This document shows, piece by piece, positions 16,227 through 25,167 of a stretch of 64,000 nucleotides of DNA. Within the stretch, counting starts at the first letter, position 1, and each line of letters opens with the position of its first letter. The notes under the pieces are model-generated. The model was given only the letters and a program-made list of their open reading frames with translations. It did no database searches and was not told the DNA's origin. The translations under genes and the position numbers were made by a program. The stretch spans positions 476,945-540,944 of the forward strand of contig NZ_LIUF01000001.1 of NCBI RefSeq assembly GCF_001280425.1. Direction: 5' to 3'. This DNA comes from Haloarcula rubripromontorii (lineage in GTDB: Archaea > Halobacteriota > Halobacteria > Halobacteriales > Haloarculaceae).

Positions 16227-16987
16227 CAGTACCCCTCCAGGAACTCTACCACCCGCTCGCGCTCGCCGGCCACCTCGCCGATGACGGTGATTGCCGGCGG
16301 TTCGATGCCGGCCTCGTCGCGGACCGAGACGATAGTGTCGAGCGTCCCGGTGGCGACCTGCTGGTCGGGCCAGGTCGCCCGCTCGACGAGCGCCACGGGG
16401 GTGTCGTGGTCCATGCCCGCCTCACGCAGGGCGTCGGTGTACTGCGGCAGCTTGCCGACGCCCATCAGGACGACGAGCGTGCCGCCGGTCGCGGCCAGGG
16501 CCTCCCAGTCGACGGCGGACTCGTCCTTCGTGGGGTCCTCGTGGCCCGTGACGAAGGAGACGGAGGAGGTGTAGTCCCGATGTGTGACCGGGATGCCGGC
16601 GGCCTCGGGGCCGGCGATGGCGCTCGTGATGCCGGGGACGACCTCGACCGGGATGCCGTTCTCCGCGAGGTGGGCCAGTTCCTCGCCGCCGCGGCCAAAG
16701 ACCGTCGGGTCGCCGCCCTTCAGACGGACGACGGTGTTGCCTTCTTCGGCCAGTTCGACCAGCCGGGCGTTGGTGTACTCCTGTGGCGTCCACTCGCCGC
16801 CGGCGCGTTTGCCCACGTCCTCGCGTTTCTCCTCGGGAATCATCCCGATGATTTCGGGGCCGGGAAGCTTGTCGTGGAGCACCACGTCGGCTTCCTCCAG
16901 CAGGCGCTTTGCTTTGACTGTCAGCAGGTCCGGGTCGCCGGGGCCGGAGCCAACGAGGTACACTTTGCCGGGTGCAGTATCCGTCAT
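16226..16987 (-). CDS. cobA: Uroporphyrinogen-III C-methyltransferase
   Basis: A 253-residue SAM-dependent tetrapyrrole methylase making precorrin-2 for siroheme, cobamide and alternative heme branches. Family signatures: VYLVGSGPGDPDLLTVKA (about residues 8-25), VVRLKGGDPTVFGRGGEE, and VPGITSAIAGPEAAGIPVTHRDY. Overlaps hemC by ATGA at 16984-16987 and abuts hemD. Single-domain form without the CysG dehydrogenase part. Confidence 0.94.
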   Translation of the reverse strand: MTDTAPGKVYLVGSGPGDPDLLTVKAKRLLEEADVVLHDKLPGPEIIGMIPEEKREDVGKRAGGEWTPQEYTNARLVELAEEGNTVVRLKGGDPTVFGRGGEELAHLAENGIPVEVVPGITSAIAGPEAAGIPVTHRDYTSSVSFVTGHEDPTKDESAVDWEALAATGGTLVVLMGVGKLPQYTDALREAGMDHDTPVALVERATWPDQQVATGTLDTIVSVRDEAGIEPPAITVIGEVAGERERVVEFLEGY

Positions 16988-18138
16988 TCCTCGTCGTCCT
17001 CCCGCGCCGTTGAAGCGTCATCGTCCGCGGCCGTCGAGTCCCGCTTGGCCTCGGCGATGAGGTCGTCCGCGCCCTGGTCGGCGAGTTCCGCTGCGAGATC
17101 CTGTGCCGCGTCGATATGGTACTCAGCCGGGATGTCACGGCCGACGGAGACCTCCTCCGTGCCGTCCTGTGAGAGGACGCGCACCCGCGTGTGGACGACT
17201 CCCCCTTCGAGGTGGGCGTGGACGCCGATGGGTGCGACACAGCCGCCGCCGAGTTCTTCGAGAATCGTCCGCTCGACGGTCGTCTCGACGCGGGTCTGGG
17301 GGTCGTCGAGTCGGTCTTTGATATCCAGCGCGAGGTCGCCGTCGACGGCGGTTACCGCCAGCGCGCCCTGGCCCGGAGCCGGCACGAACCGCTCGGGGTC
17401 GAGGTCGGACATCCCGACGTAGCGCGTGAGGCCGGCCCGGTGAAGCCCCGCCTTCGCCAGCACGATGGCGTCGTACTCGATATCCGGGTCCCGCTCCATC
17501 GCTCGCCGTTCGAACTCTGTGAGGTCGTCGAACCACTCCTCGACCGTGCGGTCGTAGGGGTGTTCTTCGTCTTCGTCGGTGTCGGGGTCGCCGGCGTTGC
17601 CCTTCCGCTCCTGTTCGGCCTCGTGGCGCTCCTGATGTTCCTGCTGGAGCGACGGGGCCAGTAGTTTCGCGAGACGCGTGTCGACGTTACCCCGGAGCGG
17701 TTCCACGGTGAGGTCGTCGCGCTCGGCGAGCAGTTGCGCCTTGCGTCGCAGGCTCGACGTGCCGACAGTCGCGCCGTCCGGCAGTTCATCGAGCGAGCGG
17801 CCGTCGGGCGTCACCAGCACGTCCTCGGCGGCGGCCCGCTCGGGGACCGCCGCGACGACGAGGCGCTCGGGCCGTTCGGTCGGCATGTCCTTCATCGAGT
17901 GGACCGCCGCGTCGAGTTCGCCCGCAAGCACCTTCTCGTCGAGGCTGCGTACGAACGCGCCGGTTTTCCCCAGTCGGTGAATGAGTTCGTCCCGTATTTG
18001 GTCGCCCGTCGTCTCCACCTCGACGAGTTCGACCGCCAGTCGGCGACTGCTCAGCGAATCCCGAACCGTCGCCGCCTGGCGCAACGCGAGGTCAGAGCCC
18101 CGCGTCGCCAGTTGCAGTGTCTCCCCGCGTGTTGTCAT
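16984..18138 (-). CDS. hemC: Hydroxymethylbilane synthase (porphobilinogen deaminase)
   Basis: A 384-residue enzyme polymerising four porphobilinogens. LATRGSDLALRQA at the start, VHSMKDMPTE, and the cofactor cysteine in LEELGGGCVAPIG are intact. Bacterial enzymes are about 310 residues; here an acidic, charged block of about 60 residues is inserted between RLAKL and YDAIVLAKAGL (nt 17476-17661), and the C-terminus carries an acidic tail. First gene of hemC-cobA-hemD. The start at 18138 (MTTRGETLQ) is preferred over 18147. Confidence 0.94.
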   Translation of the reverse strand: MTTRGETLQLATRGSDLALRQAATVRDSLSSRRLAVELVEVETTGDQIRDELIHRLGKTGAFVRSLDEKVLAGELDAAVHSMKDMPTERPERLVVAAVPERAAAEDVLVTPDGRSLDELPDGATVGTSSLRRKAQLLAERDDLTVEPLRGNVDTRLAKLLAPSLQQEHQERHEAEQERKGNAGDPDTDEDEEHPYDRTVEEWFDDLTEFERRAMERDPDIEYDAIVLAKAGLHRAGLTRYVGMSDLDPERFVPAPGQGALAVTAVDGDLALDIKDRLDDPQTRVETTVERTILEELGGGCVAPIGVHAHLEGGVVHTRVRVLSQDGTEEVSVGRDIPAEYHIDAAQDLAAELADQGADDLIAEAKRDSTAADDDASTAREDDEE

Positions 18139-18194
18139 ACACGACACTCCTCGGTCAGCGCGTAAAAGCGCACTTCTTCGCCGCTTCGATGTCG

Positions 18195-18467
18195 CTACGC
18201 AGTCGCCTCAGCGCCCACAGTTCCGAGAACGCACTGCGAAAGGAACCCCGCGATGAACGTTGTCGCGCCACCGGCGACGAGGGCGAAGTCTATCAGCCCG
18301 TCGAGCGTATCGACGGGACCGACGCTTACTGTGAGGACGACGTACGCGTGCAAGAGGACGTACATCACCGGCAGAAAGACCGCCGTACAGAACACGCCGG
18401 CGGCCGTCGCGCGTCGAATGACCGGCGGAACACGTCCAACCACTGGGAGGGAACTTGTCAGAGCCAT
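18195..18467 (-). CDS. Small membrane protein
   Basis: A 90-residue protein with two hydrophobic helices (about residues 24-46 and 57-80) and a short N-terminal basic amphipathic stretch. The frame is open upstream, but the upstream translation is Arg-rich and non-coding in look, so MALTSSLPVVG at 18467 is the likely start. It lies between hemC and the CDP-archaeol synthase gene on the same strand. Function unknown. Confidence 0.55.
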   Translation of the reverse strand: MALTSSLPVVGRVPPVIRRATAAGVFCTAVFLPVMYVLLHAYVVLTVSVGPVDTLDGLIDFALVAGGATTFIAGFLSQCVLGTVGAEATA

Positions 18468-18529
18468 CAAGTACGGTTTTGTGGTGGGTTCACGTAGCTC
18501 TGTGGTGCAGTCCGCGAGTCGCAACGTCG

Positions 18530-19075
18530 CTACCACGGCTCGTTTTTCAGCCCGAGCAAGTAGGCGATACCGTTCGTGACGACGTGGAGTACCGGCGTCG
18601 CGACGAGGACGACGACTAACACCGGGAGCGTGAACGTCGCGGTGAACCACGACGGCGCGGCCACGAATCCACAGAGCAACGCCCCGACGACGAAATCCAG
18701 CTGGTCAAGCCCGGGGAACGCCGCCCCGCGCTCGCGGCCGGTCCGGCGCTTGAGAAAGGACGCGCCGATGTCCCCGAGCATCGCCCCGAAGGCGAGACCG
18801 AGCCCCGCACGGAGCGGAAACGTCGGGAGATCGGTTCCCAGTGCGGCACCCACGGCGGGTGCGGACTGGGTCAATCCGAGCGCGAGAAGCGTCCCAGCAG
18901 CGGTGCCGATGAGTGTCCCACGCCAGGTCTTGCCGTCGCCTAATATCCGCCGCCCACCCCACGTTCGGCCACTGTCTATCGGTCTGCCGCCACCGGCGAG
19001 TACTGCGGCGTTGTTCGGGATGTACGCCGGCAACATCGCCCACAGCGCCCAGACGACCGTGTCGACCGTCTCCAT
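18530..19075 (-). CDS. carS: CDP-archaeol synthase
   Basis: A 181-residue integral membrane enzyme that transfers CMP from CTP to the unsaturated archaetidic acid precursor in archaeal phospholipid synthesis. The CarS (former DUF46) signatures are clear: [29 protein letters not shown] and [14 protein letters not shown], where the aspartates bind Mg-CTP. About five membrane helices. ATG 19075 gives the usual length; upstream frame is dismissed. Confidence 0.9.
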   Translation of the reverse strand: METVDTVVWALWAMLPAYIPNNAAVLAGGGRPIDSGRTWGGRRILGDGKTWRGTLIGTAAGTLLALGLTQSAPAVGAALGTDLPTFPLRAGLGLAFGAMLGDIGASFLKRRTGRERGAAFPGLDQLDFVVGALLCGFVAAPSWFTATFTLPVLVVVLVATPVLHVVTNGIAYLLGLKNEPW

Positions 19076-19218
19076 ATCCTCGCGGTCTGGCCCCGTCGTC
19101 TTAATCTGTGTGACTCGCTGCTGGGCAGGGGGCGACAGCGGACACAGACTCCAGTACTTACACGGGCGTGCCTGCACCCGTCGCTGGTCACGAATCTAAA
19201 AAAGATCGAGAGCTGGCC

Positions 19219-19593
19219 TCAGAACGGCGCTTCGGGGCCTTCGTCGTCGTCGCCGCCAACGTCGCCACCGCGGGACTCGCCGGGGAACGAGGGGCTCATG
19301 CCGCCGCTCCCGCCGGACATCCCCTCCTGCTGTTCCATCCCGGTACGCGCGGTGACCTCGTTGATCTCCGGGATCTCCTTTGTCATGCGCGTCTTGATGG
19401 CCTGGATGGTCATCGGCGAGATGCCACAGCCGGAACAGGCGCCGCCGAGGCGGATCGTGACGCTGCCTTCCTCGCGGTCGATCTCCTCGATGGCCGCGCT
19501 CCCGCCGTGCATCTGAATCTGGGGGAAGTTGCGGCGCAGGAAGTTCGTGATTCGCTCGCGCAGGTCGTTGGCGTCCTCTGTGTCAGTGCTCAT
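19219..19593 (-). CDS. NifU C-terminal-domain (Nfu-type) iron-sulfur protein
   Basis: A 124-residue protein whose first 80 residues are an Nfu domain with the CxxC ligand pair Cys53-Cys56 in GACSGCGISP. Nfu proteins carry a [4Fe-4S] cluster to target proteins. The remainder is a Gly/Met/Asp-rich flexible tail. The ATG 19593 (MSTDTEDAND) is the natural start. Third iron-sulfur gene in the window after sufS and sufU. Confidence 0.88.
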   Translation of the reverse strand: MSTDTEDANDLRERITNFLRRNFPQIQMHGGSAAIEEIDREEGSVTIRLGGACSGCGISPMTIQAIKTRMTKEIPEINEVTARTGMEQQEGMSGGSGGMSPSFPGESRGGDVGGDDDEGPEAPF

Positions 19594-19736
19594 AGTGAAT
19601 TGTATTCCGTCCCGGGAGGGCTTAGACCTTTGGACTAACATCTATATCACGGGGGAGAAATCGCAGCCTGTGGGGCGCATGTCAGTTACTCCGGCCATAC
19701 CTGAACCTTCTACCAGTGGGGCGAGTAGCCCGTCGT

Positions 19737-20261
19737 ATGACACCCCCCGCTGGCGAACCGCGGCTGTTCGAGTGTGCGACCTGTGGCGGCGTCGGCATCG
19801 GCGACAACCGGCCGGAGTGCTGTGACGGGCCGATGGAGACGGTCGAGACGGCGGAGGCGGCGGTGGACGAGCCGTCGCTTGAGAGCCTGTTGCGGACCGT
19901 CTTCGACATGTCCGGCACCGAACTGGACGTCTGTCTCTGTGTGATGGAGGGCGGCGAACTGACCGTGGCGGAACTGGCCGAGCAGATAGGCTACGACCGC
20001 AGCGTCGTCGCGCGGCACCTCAACCACCTCGCCGACTTCGGCGTCGTCGAGAAGCGCCGCCGCATCAGGCCGTCGGGCGGGCACGTGTACGTCTACACGC
20101 CACAGCCGCCCGAAGTCGTGCGGGAGCGGCTCCGCGGGGAGTTCCTGTCGTGGGTCCGGCTGGCAACGGCACAACTGGACGACCTGCAGCGTGAGAAGGT
20201 CGAAGCGATAGCCGACGCCGGGACCGACGAGCGCCAGTGGACCGTGTTTCAGGAGGAGTAG
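19737..20261 (+). CDS. Zinc-ribbon and winged-HTH transcriptional regulator
   Basis: A 174-residue predicted regulator. Residues 12-30 hold a CATCGG plus ECC cysteine cluster (zinc binding), and residues 50-125 a winged helix typical of the TrmB/ArsR/MarR-like group (VAELAEQIGYDRSVVARHLNHLADFGVVEKR). The C-terminal helix may dimerise. ATG 19737 is preceded by a GTAGCCCGTCGT stretch without a ribosome-binding site. Target genes unknown. Confidence 0.8.
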   Translation: MTPPAGEPRLFECATCGGVGIGDNRPECCDGPMETVETAEAAVDEPSLESLLRTVFDMSGTELDVCLCVMEGGELTVAELAEQIGYDRSVVARHLNHLADFGVVEKRRRIRPSGGHVYVYTPQPPEVVRERLRGEFLSWVRLATAQLDDLQREKVEAIADAGTDERQWTVFQEE

Positions 20262-20274
20262 CGGGGCGCTCGAC

Positions 20275-20748
20275 TCAGAGCCGGTCAGCGGTCACAGCGT
20301 AGACGACCGCGAGGACAGCGCCGTAGACGACGTGCCACAGCAGCGACGGGGGGGCGAAGTTCGGGAACGGGGGCGAGGCCGGCGAGCCGACCACGCTGAG
20401 CCAGACCGGCATCACGAGCGCCGCGAAGACGGCCCAGGTGACCACGCCCCAGCCGACGCCGAGTCCCAGCAGTTTCCCGGACGTGTCCAGGTTCAGCGCA
20501 CTCGCCAGCCCAGCAAACAGCACGCCAAGCACGGCCCCGTGCGAGAGGTGGACGACGAGACCAGCAGCCGGACTCGGTGGCGGGGCGAGGCCGTACAGCG
20601 ACGGGATGGCGACGGCCAGTGTCGGCGGGTTCATCGCCAGTATCAGCGCCCCCATGACAGCGCCCCCGGCGACGCCGCCGAGCACGCCGGCTTTCCAGTT
20701 TCCGGTACCGAGATCGTACGTTTGCGTCGTTTCTGTCGTCGTTGACAT
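20275..20748 (-). CDS. Polytopic membrane protein, haloarchaeal
   Basis: A 157-residue protein with four predicted helices, Gly/Ala-rich first helix (WKAGVLGGVAGGAVMGALILAMNP), a LVVHLSHGAVLGVLFAGL helix and a C-terminal LLWHVVYGAVLAVVYAV helix with conserved His. ATG 20748 (MSTTTETTQTYD) is chosen because the earlier frame gives an atypical sequence. Convergent with the HTH gene. Function unknown. Confidence 0.65.
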   Translation of the reverse strand: MSTTTETTQTYDLGTGNWKAGVLGGVAGGAVMGALILAMNPPTLAVAIPSLYGLAPPPSPAAGLVVHLSHGAVLGVLFAGLASALNLDTSGKLLGLGVGWGVVTWAVFAALVMPVWLSVVGSPASPPFPNFAPPSLLWHVVYGAVLAVVYAVTADRL

Positions 20749-20896
20749 GCATCTGACTCGTCGTGTCGTCTGACAAAAGAGCCGGCGTGGCTGTTCGACC
20801 TTGTGCCACGGCCCCGCAAGAGCTATACACCAGCTCTCACCGGCCATGGCCAGACAGGCAACCAAGTTTCAAGCCGGGGCCGGACGGACAGGTGGT

Positions 20897-21469
20897 ATGG
20901 CAGACGCCGACACAGTGATGGGACGGTTCGATACCCCTGAGATCGACGACCTCCCCGAAGACCTGCAGGACCGCATCGAAGAGGAGACCGACCGCGCCGG
21001 CTTCACGCCGAACATCTTCCCAGCGATGGCGTACCGCCCCTCGCATTTCCGGGCCTTTTTTGCGTACCACGACGCGCTGGTCGAGGAGACTGAACTGGAG
21101 CGCGAGGAAGTCGAGATGATAATCGTCGCCGTTAGCGGCGTCAACGACTGCCTCTACTGTATCGTCGCCCACGGTGCGCTCCTGCGGATTTACGCCGACG
21201 CGCCCAAGCTCGCCGAACAGGTCGCCGCGAACCACCGGACAGCGGACATCAATGAGACCCACAAGGCGATGCTCGATTTCGCAGTGAAGCTAACCGAATC
21301 ACCCGCCCGTATTGAGGACACGGACCTCGAACGGCTGGCGGAACACGGCTACAGCCGCCGCGCCATCTGGGACATCGGCAGCGTCGCCGCCTTCTTCAAC
21401 CTCTCGAACCGCCTCGCACAGCTCGCCGACATCCGCCCGAACGACGAGTTCTACAACCTGGGCCGCTGA
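20897..21469 (+). CDS. AhpD-like peroxidase-related protein (CMD fold)
   Basis: A 190-residue protein of the carboxymuconolactone decarboxylase/AhpD superfamily, of the peroxidase-related subgroup. The redox motif is complete: Cys85-x-x-Cys88 followed by His92 in NDCLYCIVAHGALL. These proteins are thought to reduce peroxides or support thiol redox. The ATG 20897 gives the standard N-terminus; an earlier in-frame ATG at 20801 is unlikely. Confidence 0.85.
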   Translation: MADADTVMGRFDTPEIDDLPEDLQDRIEEETDRAGFTPNIFPAMAYRPSHFRAFFAYHDALVEETELEREEVEMIIVAVSGVNDCLYCIVAHGALLRIYADAPKLAEQVAANHRTADINETHKAMLDFAVKLTESPARIEDTDLERLAEHGYSRRAIWDIGSVAAFFNLSNRLAQLADIRPNDEFYNLGR

Positions 21470-21496
21470 GAGGCCGCGTGCCGACCGCGCCTCGCC

Positions 21497-21664
21497 TCAC
21501 GCCGCCTCGGCCGGCCGCACTGTTTCAGCGCCACAGTCCGGGCAGGTCAGGTCCTCGACCGTCGCTACGCGCTGGGCAAACTCGGTCCCGCAGTCGTCAC
21601 AGCGGAATCGGTAGTGCTGTTCTCCGGAGCCGAACAGCTCGGAGACTGTGTCAATCACACCCAT
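21497..21664 (-). CDS. Small zinc-ribbon protein
   Basis: A 55-residue protein: MGVIDTVSELFGSGEQH followed by FRCDDCGTEF and LTCPDCGAET, two CxxC knuckles forming a rubredoxin-like zinc ribbon. Similar tiny zinc-finger proteins are common in haloarchaea and may bind nucleic acid or proteins. The 28 residues before Met at 21664 look non-coding. Confidence 0.75.
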   Translation of the reverse strand: MGVIDTVSELFGSGEQHYRFRCDDCGTEFAQRVATVEDLTCPDCGAETVRPAEAA

Positions 21665-21807
21665 ACTAGTACACTCAACGTCGAACCCCCAAAATCTTCC
21701 GGCTGAGATACATTTCCGGCCGGATTTGATACATATAGCATGCATCACAGCGCGTATCTATACACCTAGTAGTTCTGGTCTTGTCTATCAGGGGCATCCA
21801 CAGGTGT

Positions 21808-21945
21808 ATGAGCGAAACACTCTATCTGATGCAGAAAGACAGCGAAACGCGGATCGAAGTCGACGACGATGGCTACGACCGAATCATGGAGAACGGCAAC
21901 GTCGTCGGCCACCACATGAGCAACCCCATCGTCAAACTGACGTGA
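21808..21945 (+). CDS. Small acidic protein, 45 residues
   Basis: ATG 21808 to TGA 21943, too short for most gene finders. Begins MSETLYLMQKDSETRIEV and ends HHMSNPIVKLT. It has an ordinary haloarchaeal composition, and I believe it belongs to a conserved family of tiny haloarchaeal proteins. It is divergent from the zinc-ribbon gene. No function can be proposed. Confidence 0.55.
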   Translation: MSETLYLMQKDSETRIEVDDDGYDRIMENGNVVGHHMSNPIVKLT

Positions 21946-22052
21946 ACTGCTGACCTCCCCCGAACCAGAACCGGCTACTTTGCGAGTGCTGAGTTTTCCC
22001 GAACCACCAGCCAGAATCAGACCGCGTACAGCAACTACCGGGCAGGACGGCA

Positions 22053-22478
22053 TTACTTGGCGCTGGCGTTTGTCGACCCCTCAACTCCAGAACTCGGTTC
22101 CCCGCTTGCTTGCGGTGTGTTCAATCCACCGGTTGAGTCGCTGCTGTCGCCACCTGTGCCACTCGAAGCGGTCGTGTCGCTTGGGCCTGTGCCGCTGTCA
22201 GTTTCCAGTTCAGGTTCCGTTGATTCCGCCGGTGTCTCGGATTCAGGCGTAGCCGTCGCTGTCGGTGTTGTCCGTGCCGGTTGCTGCGGGCCAGCACCGC
22301 CGCCGGGCGTCGCTGTTTGTGGACCAGAGAGTGCTGTTTCGTTTGCTGGCACCTCTCTGGGCTGCTGGTCACCGCCACTGAACGGTGACGCTCCGAATCC
22401 AATACCGAGTAGCGCGGCGGCAACAGCGATAATCAAAATCAGGGCCCGTGGTGACAGCAGTGAGAGGTCTACGCTCAT
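22053..22478 (-). CDS. Signal-anchored Ser/Thr/Pro-rich low-complexity protein
   Basis: A 141-residue protein with one N-terminal membrane segment (about residues 12-29) followed only by Thr/Ser/Pro/Gly/Glu-rich sequence with several Asn-x-Ser/Thr sites, typical of a glycosylated surface stalk. It follows the Tat-exported protein gene by 32 nt on the same strand, so the two are probably one operon. Confidence 0.6.
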   Translation of the reverse strand: MSVDLSLLSPRALILIIAVAAALLGIGFGASPFSGGDQQPREVPANETALSGPQTATPGGGAGPQQPARTTPTATATPESETPAESTEPELETDSGTGPSDTTASSGTGGDSSDSTGGLNTPQASGEPSSGVEGSTNASAK

Positions 22479-22510
22479 TCAAATAGTGAAGGTCGCGTCC
22501 CGAAGTGTGG

Positions 22511-23737
22511 TTACTGTCCACCGCCGCTTGCGCCCGCACTAGTATCCCCGGTGACACCGCTGTCACCGGCCTCGTTCATCACGGTGACAGTGAACTGTGC
22601 GGTGGTGCTGATAACGGCCGGGTGTGAGTCGGCAATCGCCTGGTACGCGTCGTAGACATTCGACGCGGCTGAGTTTGCGCCGTTGTTCGTTATCGAGGGA
22701 TAGCCGTCGGTGCCGTCCATCACCAGTTCGGAGTTGCCCGTGTTGACGTCTTCCGGACGGACGTTTTCGAGCCACGAATCCTCCCTGATAGCCGTCTCCA
22801 CCGTGCTGTAGTTATCGTCAAAGTCGCTCCCAGTGAAGTACGGAATATCACTCTCGGTCAGTGTCTGGAGCGCGAACGTGTACCTGATTTCGACAGTATC
22901 GGTGTCTGAAGCACCGTCCTCGTCGACATCGAACCGGGACGTGTCGCCGGCCGCGCCGTAGTAGCCGCTCTCAGCGCCGGGGAAGTTGTTGACCAGCGGG
23001 AGCGTCCCGCCGTTGTCATCCAGAGACGAGTCGCCGTATTCGACAGCTCCACCCTCTGTCCGGGAGAGTTCGCCGCTATCAAGGTTCGAATATGCACTAT
23101 TCGCGCCGCCCATTGAGTTCCCAGCCAAGTACGACGATGCGTCGACGCCGTTGATGTCGGAGTAGTCCGCGTTCTCGTAGTCGGGGCGACCGAGTTCGTT
23201 GACGACCTCGATGGGGCGGGGCAGCGGCCGTGGATCCTCTGCCTTCCCGGTCGATCCGAAGCCGGGACTGGGATTGTCGTTGTCTCGGCTCGCCGACGAC
23301 CGGTTCATAATCGCGGACAGTGGGTCCGAAAACTCGAGATAGCCGGTGGTTCCTGGTTTCGACGCGTCCGCACCCTGAAGCGACCCCGGCGTCAGCCACG
23401 GCGTCGAACGGAACACCGGCGACCAGTCGCTCCAGTTGCCGTTGTCTCGGGTTCGACCTTCGATAACATAGAACACCTTCCCGACAGCTGTGTCCAGATT
23501 TTCCCACTCCACCCGGAACGTCGGGTCAATGGTGACCTTACTCAAGTCACCCCGGTCGTTTGTGACGCTGCTCGGGTTCGTCGCGCCGATGTCGACTGTC
23601 GCCGCTGCACTGTTACCAGAGAACGCAACCGACCCGAGTCCCGTTCCGGCCACTGCGACACCAGCCGTTCCAAGCATTTTCAGAGCGTTTCGCCTGTCAA
23701 TCGAGAGACTATCGTCTCTTGAACCGTCTTCTGACAT
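22511..23737 (-). CDS. Tat-exported protein of unknown function
   Basis: A 408-residue secreted protein with a twin-arginine signal (SIDRRNALKMLGTAGVAVAG, ending near SAAAT). The mature part is acidic, Asn/Asp/Gly/Ser-rich and probably beta-structured, with blocks such as NDRGDLSKVTIDPTFRVEW and WSPVFRSTPWLTPG that I associate with haloarchaeal exported proteins of unknown role. ATG 23737 follows GGAAGGTG, a good ribosome-binding site; GTG 23746 is an alternative. A GCGTATATATC box (about 23812-23822) on this strand gives a leader of about 50 nt. Confidence 0.65.
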   Translation of the reverse strand: MSEDGSRDDSLSIDRRNALKMLGTAGVAVAGTGLGSVAFSGNSAAATVDIGATNPSSVTNDRGDLSKVTIDPTFRVEWENLDTAVGKVFYVIEGRTRDNGNWSDWSPVFRSTPWLTPGSLQGADASKPGTTGYLEFSDPLSAIMNRSSASRDNDNPSPGFGSTGKAEDPRPLPRPIEVVNELGRPDYENADYSDINGVDASSYLAGNSMGGANSAYSNLDSGELSRTEGGAVEYGDSSLDDNGGTLPLVNNFPGAESGYYGAAGDTSRFDVDEDGASDTDTVEIRYTFALQTLTESDIPYFTGSDFDDNYSTVETAIREDSWLENVRPEDVNTGNSELVMDGTDGYPSITNNGANSAASNVYDAYQAIADSHPAVISTTAQFTVTVMNEAGDSGVTGDTSAGASGGGQ

Positions 23738-23811
23738 TGTTTGCACCTTCCCCCCCTACGGGGAACAGCACCGCACCACGAGAGCCATTCCACCCGTGGA
23801 CATCTGCATGA

Positions 23812-23822
23812 TATATACGCCT
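23812..23822 (-). promoter_or_regulatory. TATA box of the Tat-exported protein operon
   Basis: GCGTATATATC on the minus strand, about 80 nt before ATG 23737. This would give a roughly 50-nt 5' leader, agreeing with the visible ribosome-binding site. The surrounding 23738-23990 gap is AT-rich and otherwise holds no gene. Confidence 0.45.
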
Positions 23823-23990
23823 CTCAATTAAAGCTATTGAATTGGTAAGTATCTTATACTGACAATATATTAGAGTGGATAATATTTGGAAGAGTTCAAT
23901 TGTGGGGTAGTATGAAGACCCAATCCGCCGAAGAGCAGCCACAACTCATCTCCCAACAGTTTTTGCCGCTGGCTGTTGAAGCCGACAGCA

Positions 23991-24971
23991 ATGAGTGACG
24001 CCGACGGCGGTCCGAAACAGGTCTCGGACCCGGCCTACCACAGCGAGAACCACACGGCCGCCCAGACCTGCGGCTGGACGAAAAACGCCCTGCGCGGGGA
24101 GGGGAAGTGCTACAAGTACATTTTCTACGGTATCGAGTCCCACCGCTGCATCCAGATGACGCCAGTGGTGAAATGCAACGAACGGTGCGTGTTCTGCTGG
24201 CGCGACCACGCCGGCCACGCCTATGAACTCGGCGACGTGGAGTGGGACGACCCCGCGGCGGTCGCCGACGCCTCCGTGGAACTCCAGCGGAAACTGCTGT
24301 CGGGCTTTGGCGGCAACGACGAAGTCCCGCGCGAGGTGTTCGAACAGGCAATGGAACCGCGCCACGTCGCCATTTCACTGGACGGCGAACCGACGCTGTA
24401 TCCCCACCTGCCGGAACTCATCGAGGAGTTCCACGACCGCGACATCACCACGTTCCTCGTCTCCAACGGGACCAACACGGAGATGCTGGAGCGGTGTGAC
24501 CCGACCCAGCTGTACGTCTCCGTCGACGCCGCCGACCGCCAGACGTTCGATTCGACGGTGCAGGCGATGGAAGACGACGCCTGGGACTCGCTCATCGACA
24601 CGCTGGACGTGCTGGCCGAGAAAGACGACACCCGAACCGTCATCCGGACGACGCTGGTCAAGGGCCACAACATGCACCACCCTGAGTGGTACGCGGCGAT
24701 GTGTGACCGCGCCGACGCGGACTTCGTCGAGATGAAGGCGTACATGCACGTCGGCCATTCGCGGGGCCGTCTCGACCGCGACTCGATGCCCGACCACAGC
24801 GAGGTCCGGGAGTTCACGCGAGAGATGAGTGAGTACCTCCCTGACCACGACGTGCTGAAGGAGGTCGAAGACTCCCGCGTGGCGATGCTCGCCGAGGATG
24901 AGAACACGTGGGTCCCGAAACTGGAGAAATCGAGCGAGTTCTGGGAGCGGGACGCGCTCGTGGAGTACTGA
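23991..24971 (+). CDS. taw1: tRNA 4-demethylwyosine synthase (radical SAM)
   Basis: A 326-residue radical-SAM enzyme that joins pyruvate carbons to N1-methylguanosine-37 of tRNA-Phe, making the tricyclic wyosine core. The radical-SAM cluster ligands are Cys62-x3-Cys66-x2-Cys69 ([10 protein letters not shown]); a second cluster is expected from Cys27, Cys40 and Cys53, the spacing known in archaeal TYW1. [15 protein letters not shown] is also typical. ATG 23991 is the start ([10 protein letters not shown]); 23976 is an alternative. Confidence 0.93.
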   Translation: MSDADGGPKQVSDPAYHSENHTAAQTCGWTKNALRGEGKCYKYIFYGIESHRCIQMTPVVKCNERCVFCWRDHAGHAYELGDVEWDDPAAVADASVELQRKLLSGFGGNDEVPREVFEQAMEPRHVAISLDGEPTLYPHLPELIEEFHDRDITTFLVSNGTNTEMLERCDPTQLYVSVDAADRQTFDSTVQAMEDDAWDSLIDTLDVLAEKDDTRTVIRTTLVKGHNMHHPEWYAAMCDRADADFVEMKAYMHVGHSRGRLDRDSMPDHSEVREFTREMSEYLPDHDVLKEVEDSRVAMLAEDENTWVPKLEKSSEFWERDALVEY

Positions 24972-25111
24972 CTGTATCGCAGACGAGACAGCGGCATCAC
25001 TACAGTGTGATGGATGTGAACGTGTTAGGCGGCGGTTTAAATTGTATCCAGAGCATACGTGCAGATACACTTCTGCTACCAACCCTATACCAGTTTTTTG
25101 CCGTTCCAAAA

Positions 25112-25127
25112 GTGGAATGCATTCCAC
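25112..25127. promoter_or_regulatory. Palindromic operator candidate upstream of rbkR-ribB
   Basis: GTGGAATGCATTCCAC is a perfect 16-bp palindrome 41 nt upstream of ATG 25168 and just upstream of a TATGCTTATCC box (about 25134-25144). The box-to-start distance of about 27 nt implies a leaderless mRNA. Since the gene itself encodes an HTH-riboflavin kinase, this is the natural autoregulatory site. Inferred, not proven. Confidence 0.55.
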
Positions 25128-25167
25128 CTTCGGTATGCTTATCCGGCGGGAATCCCTACTGCAGCGC

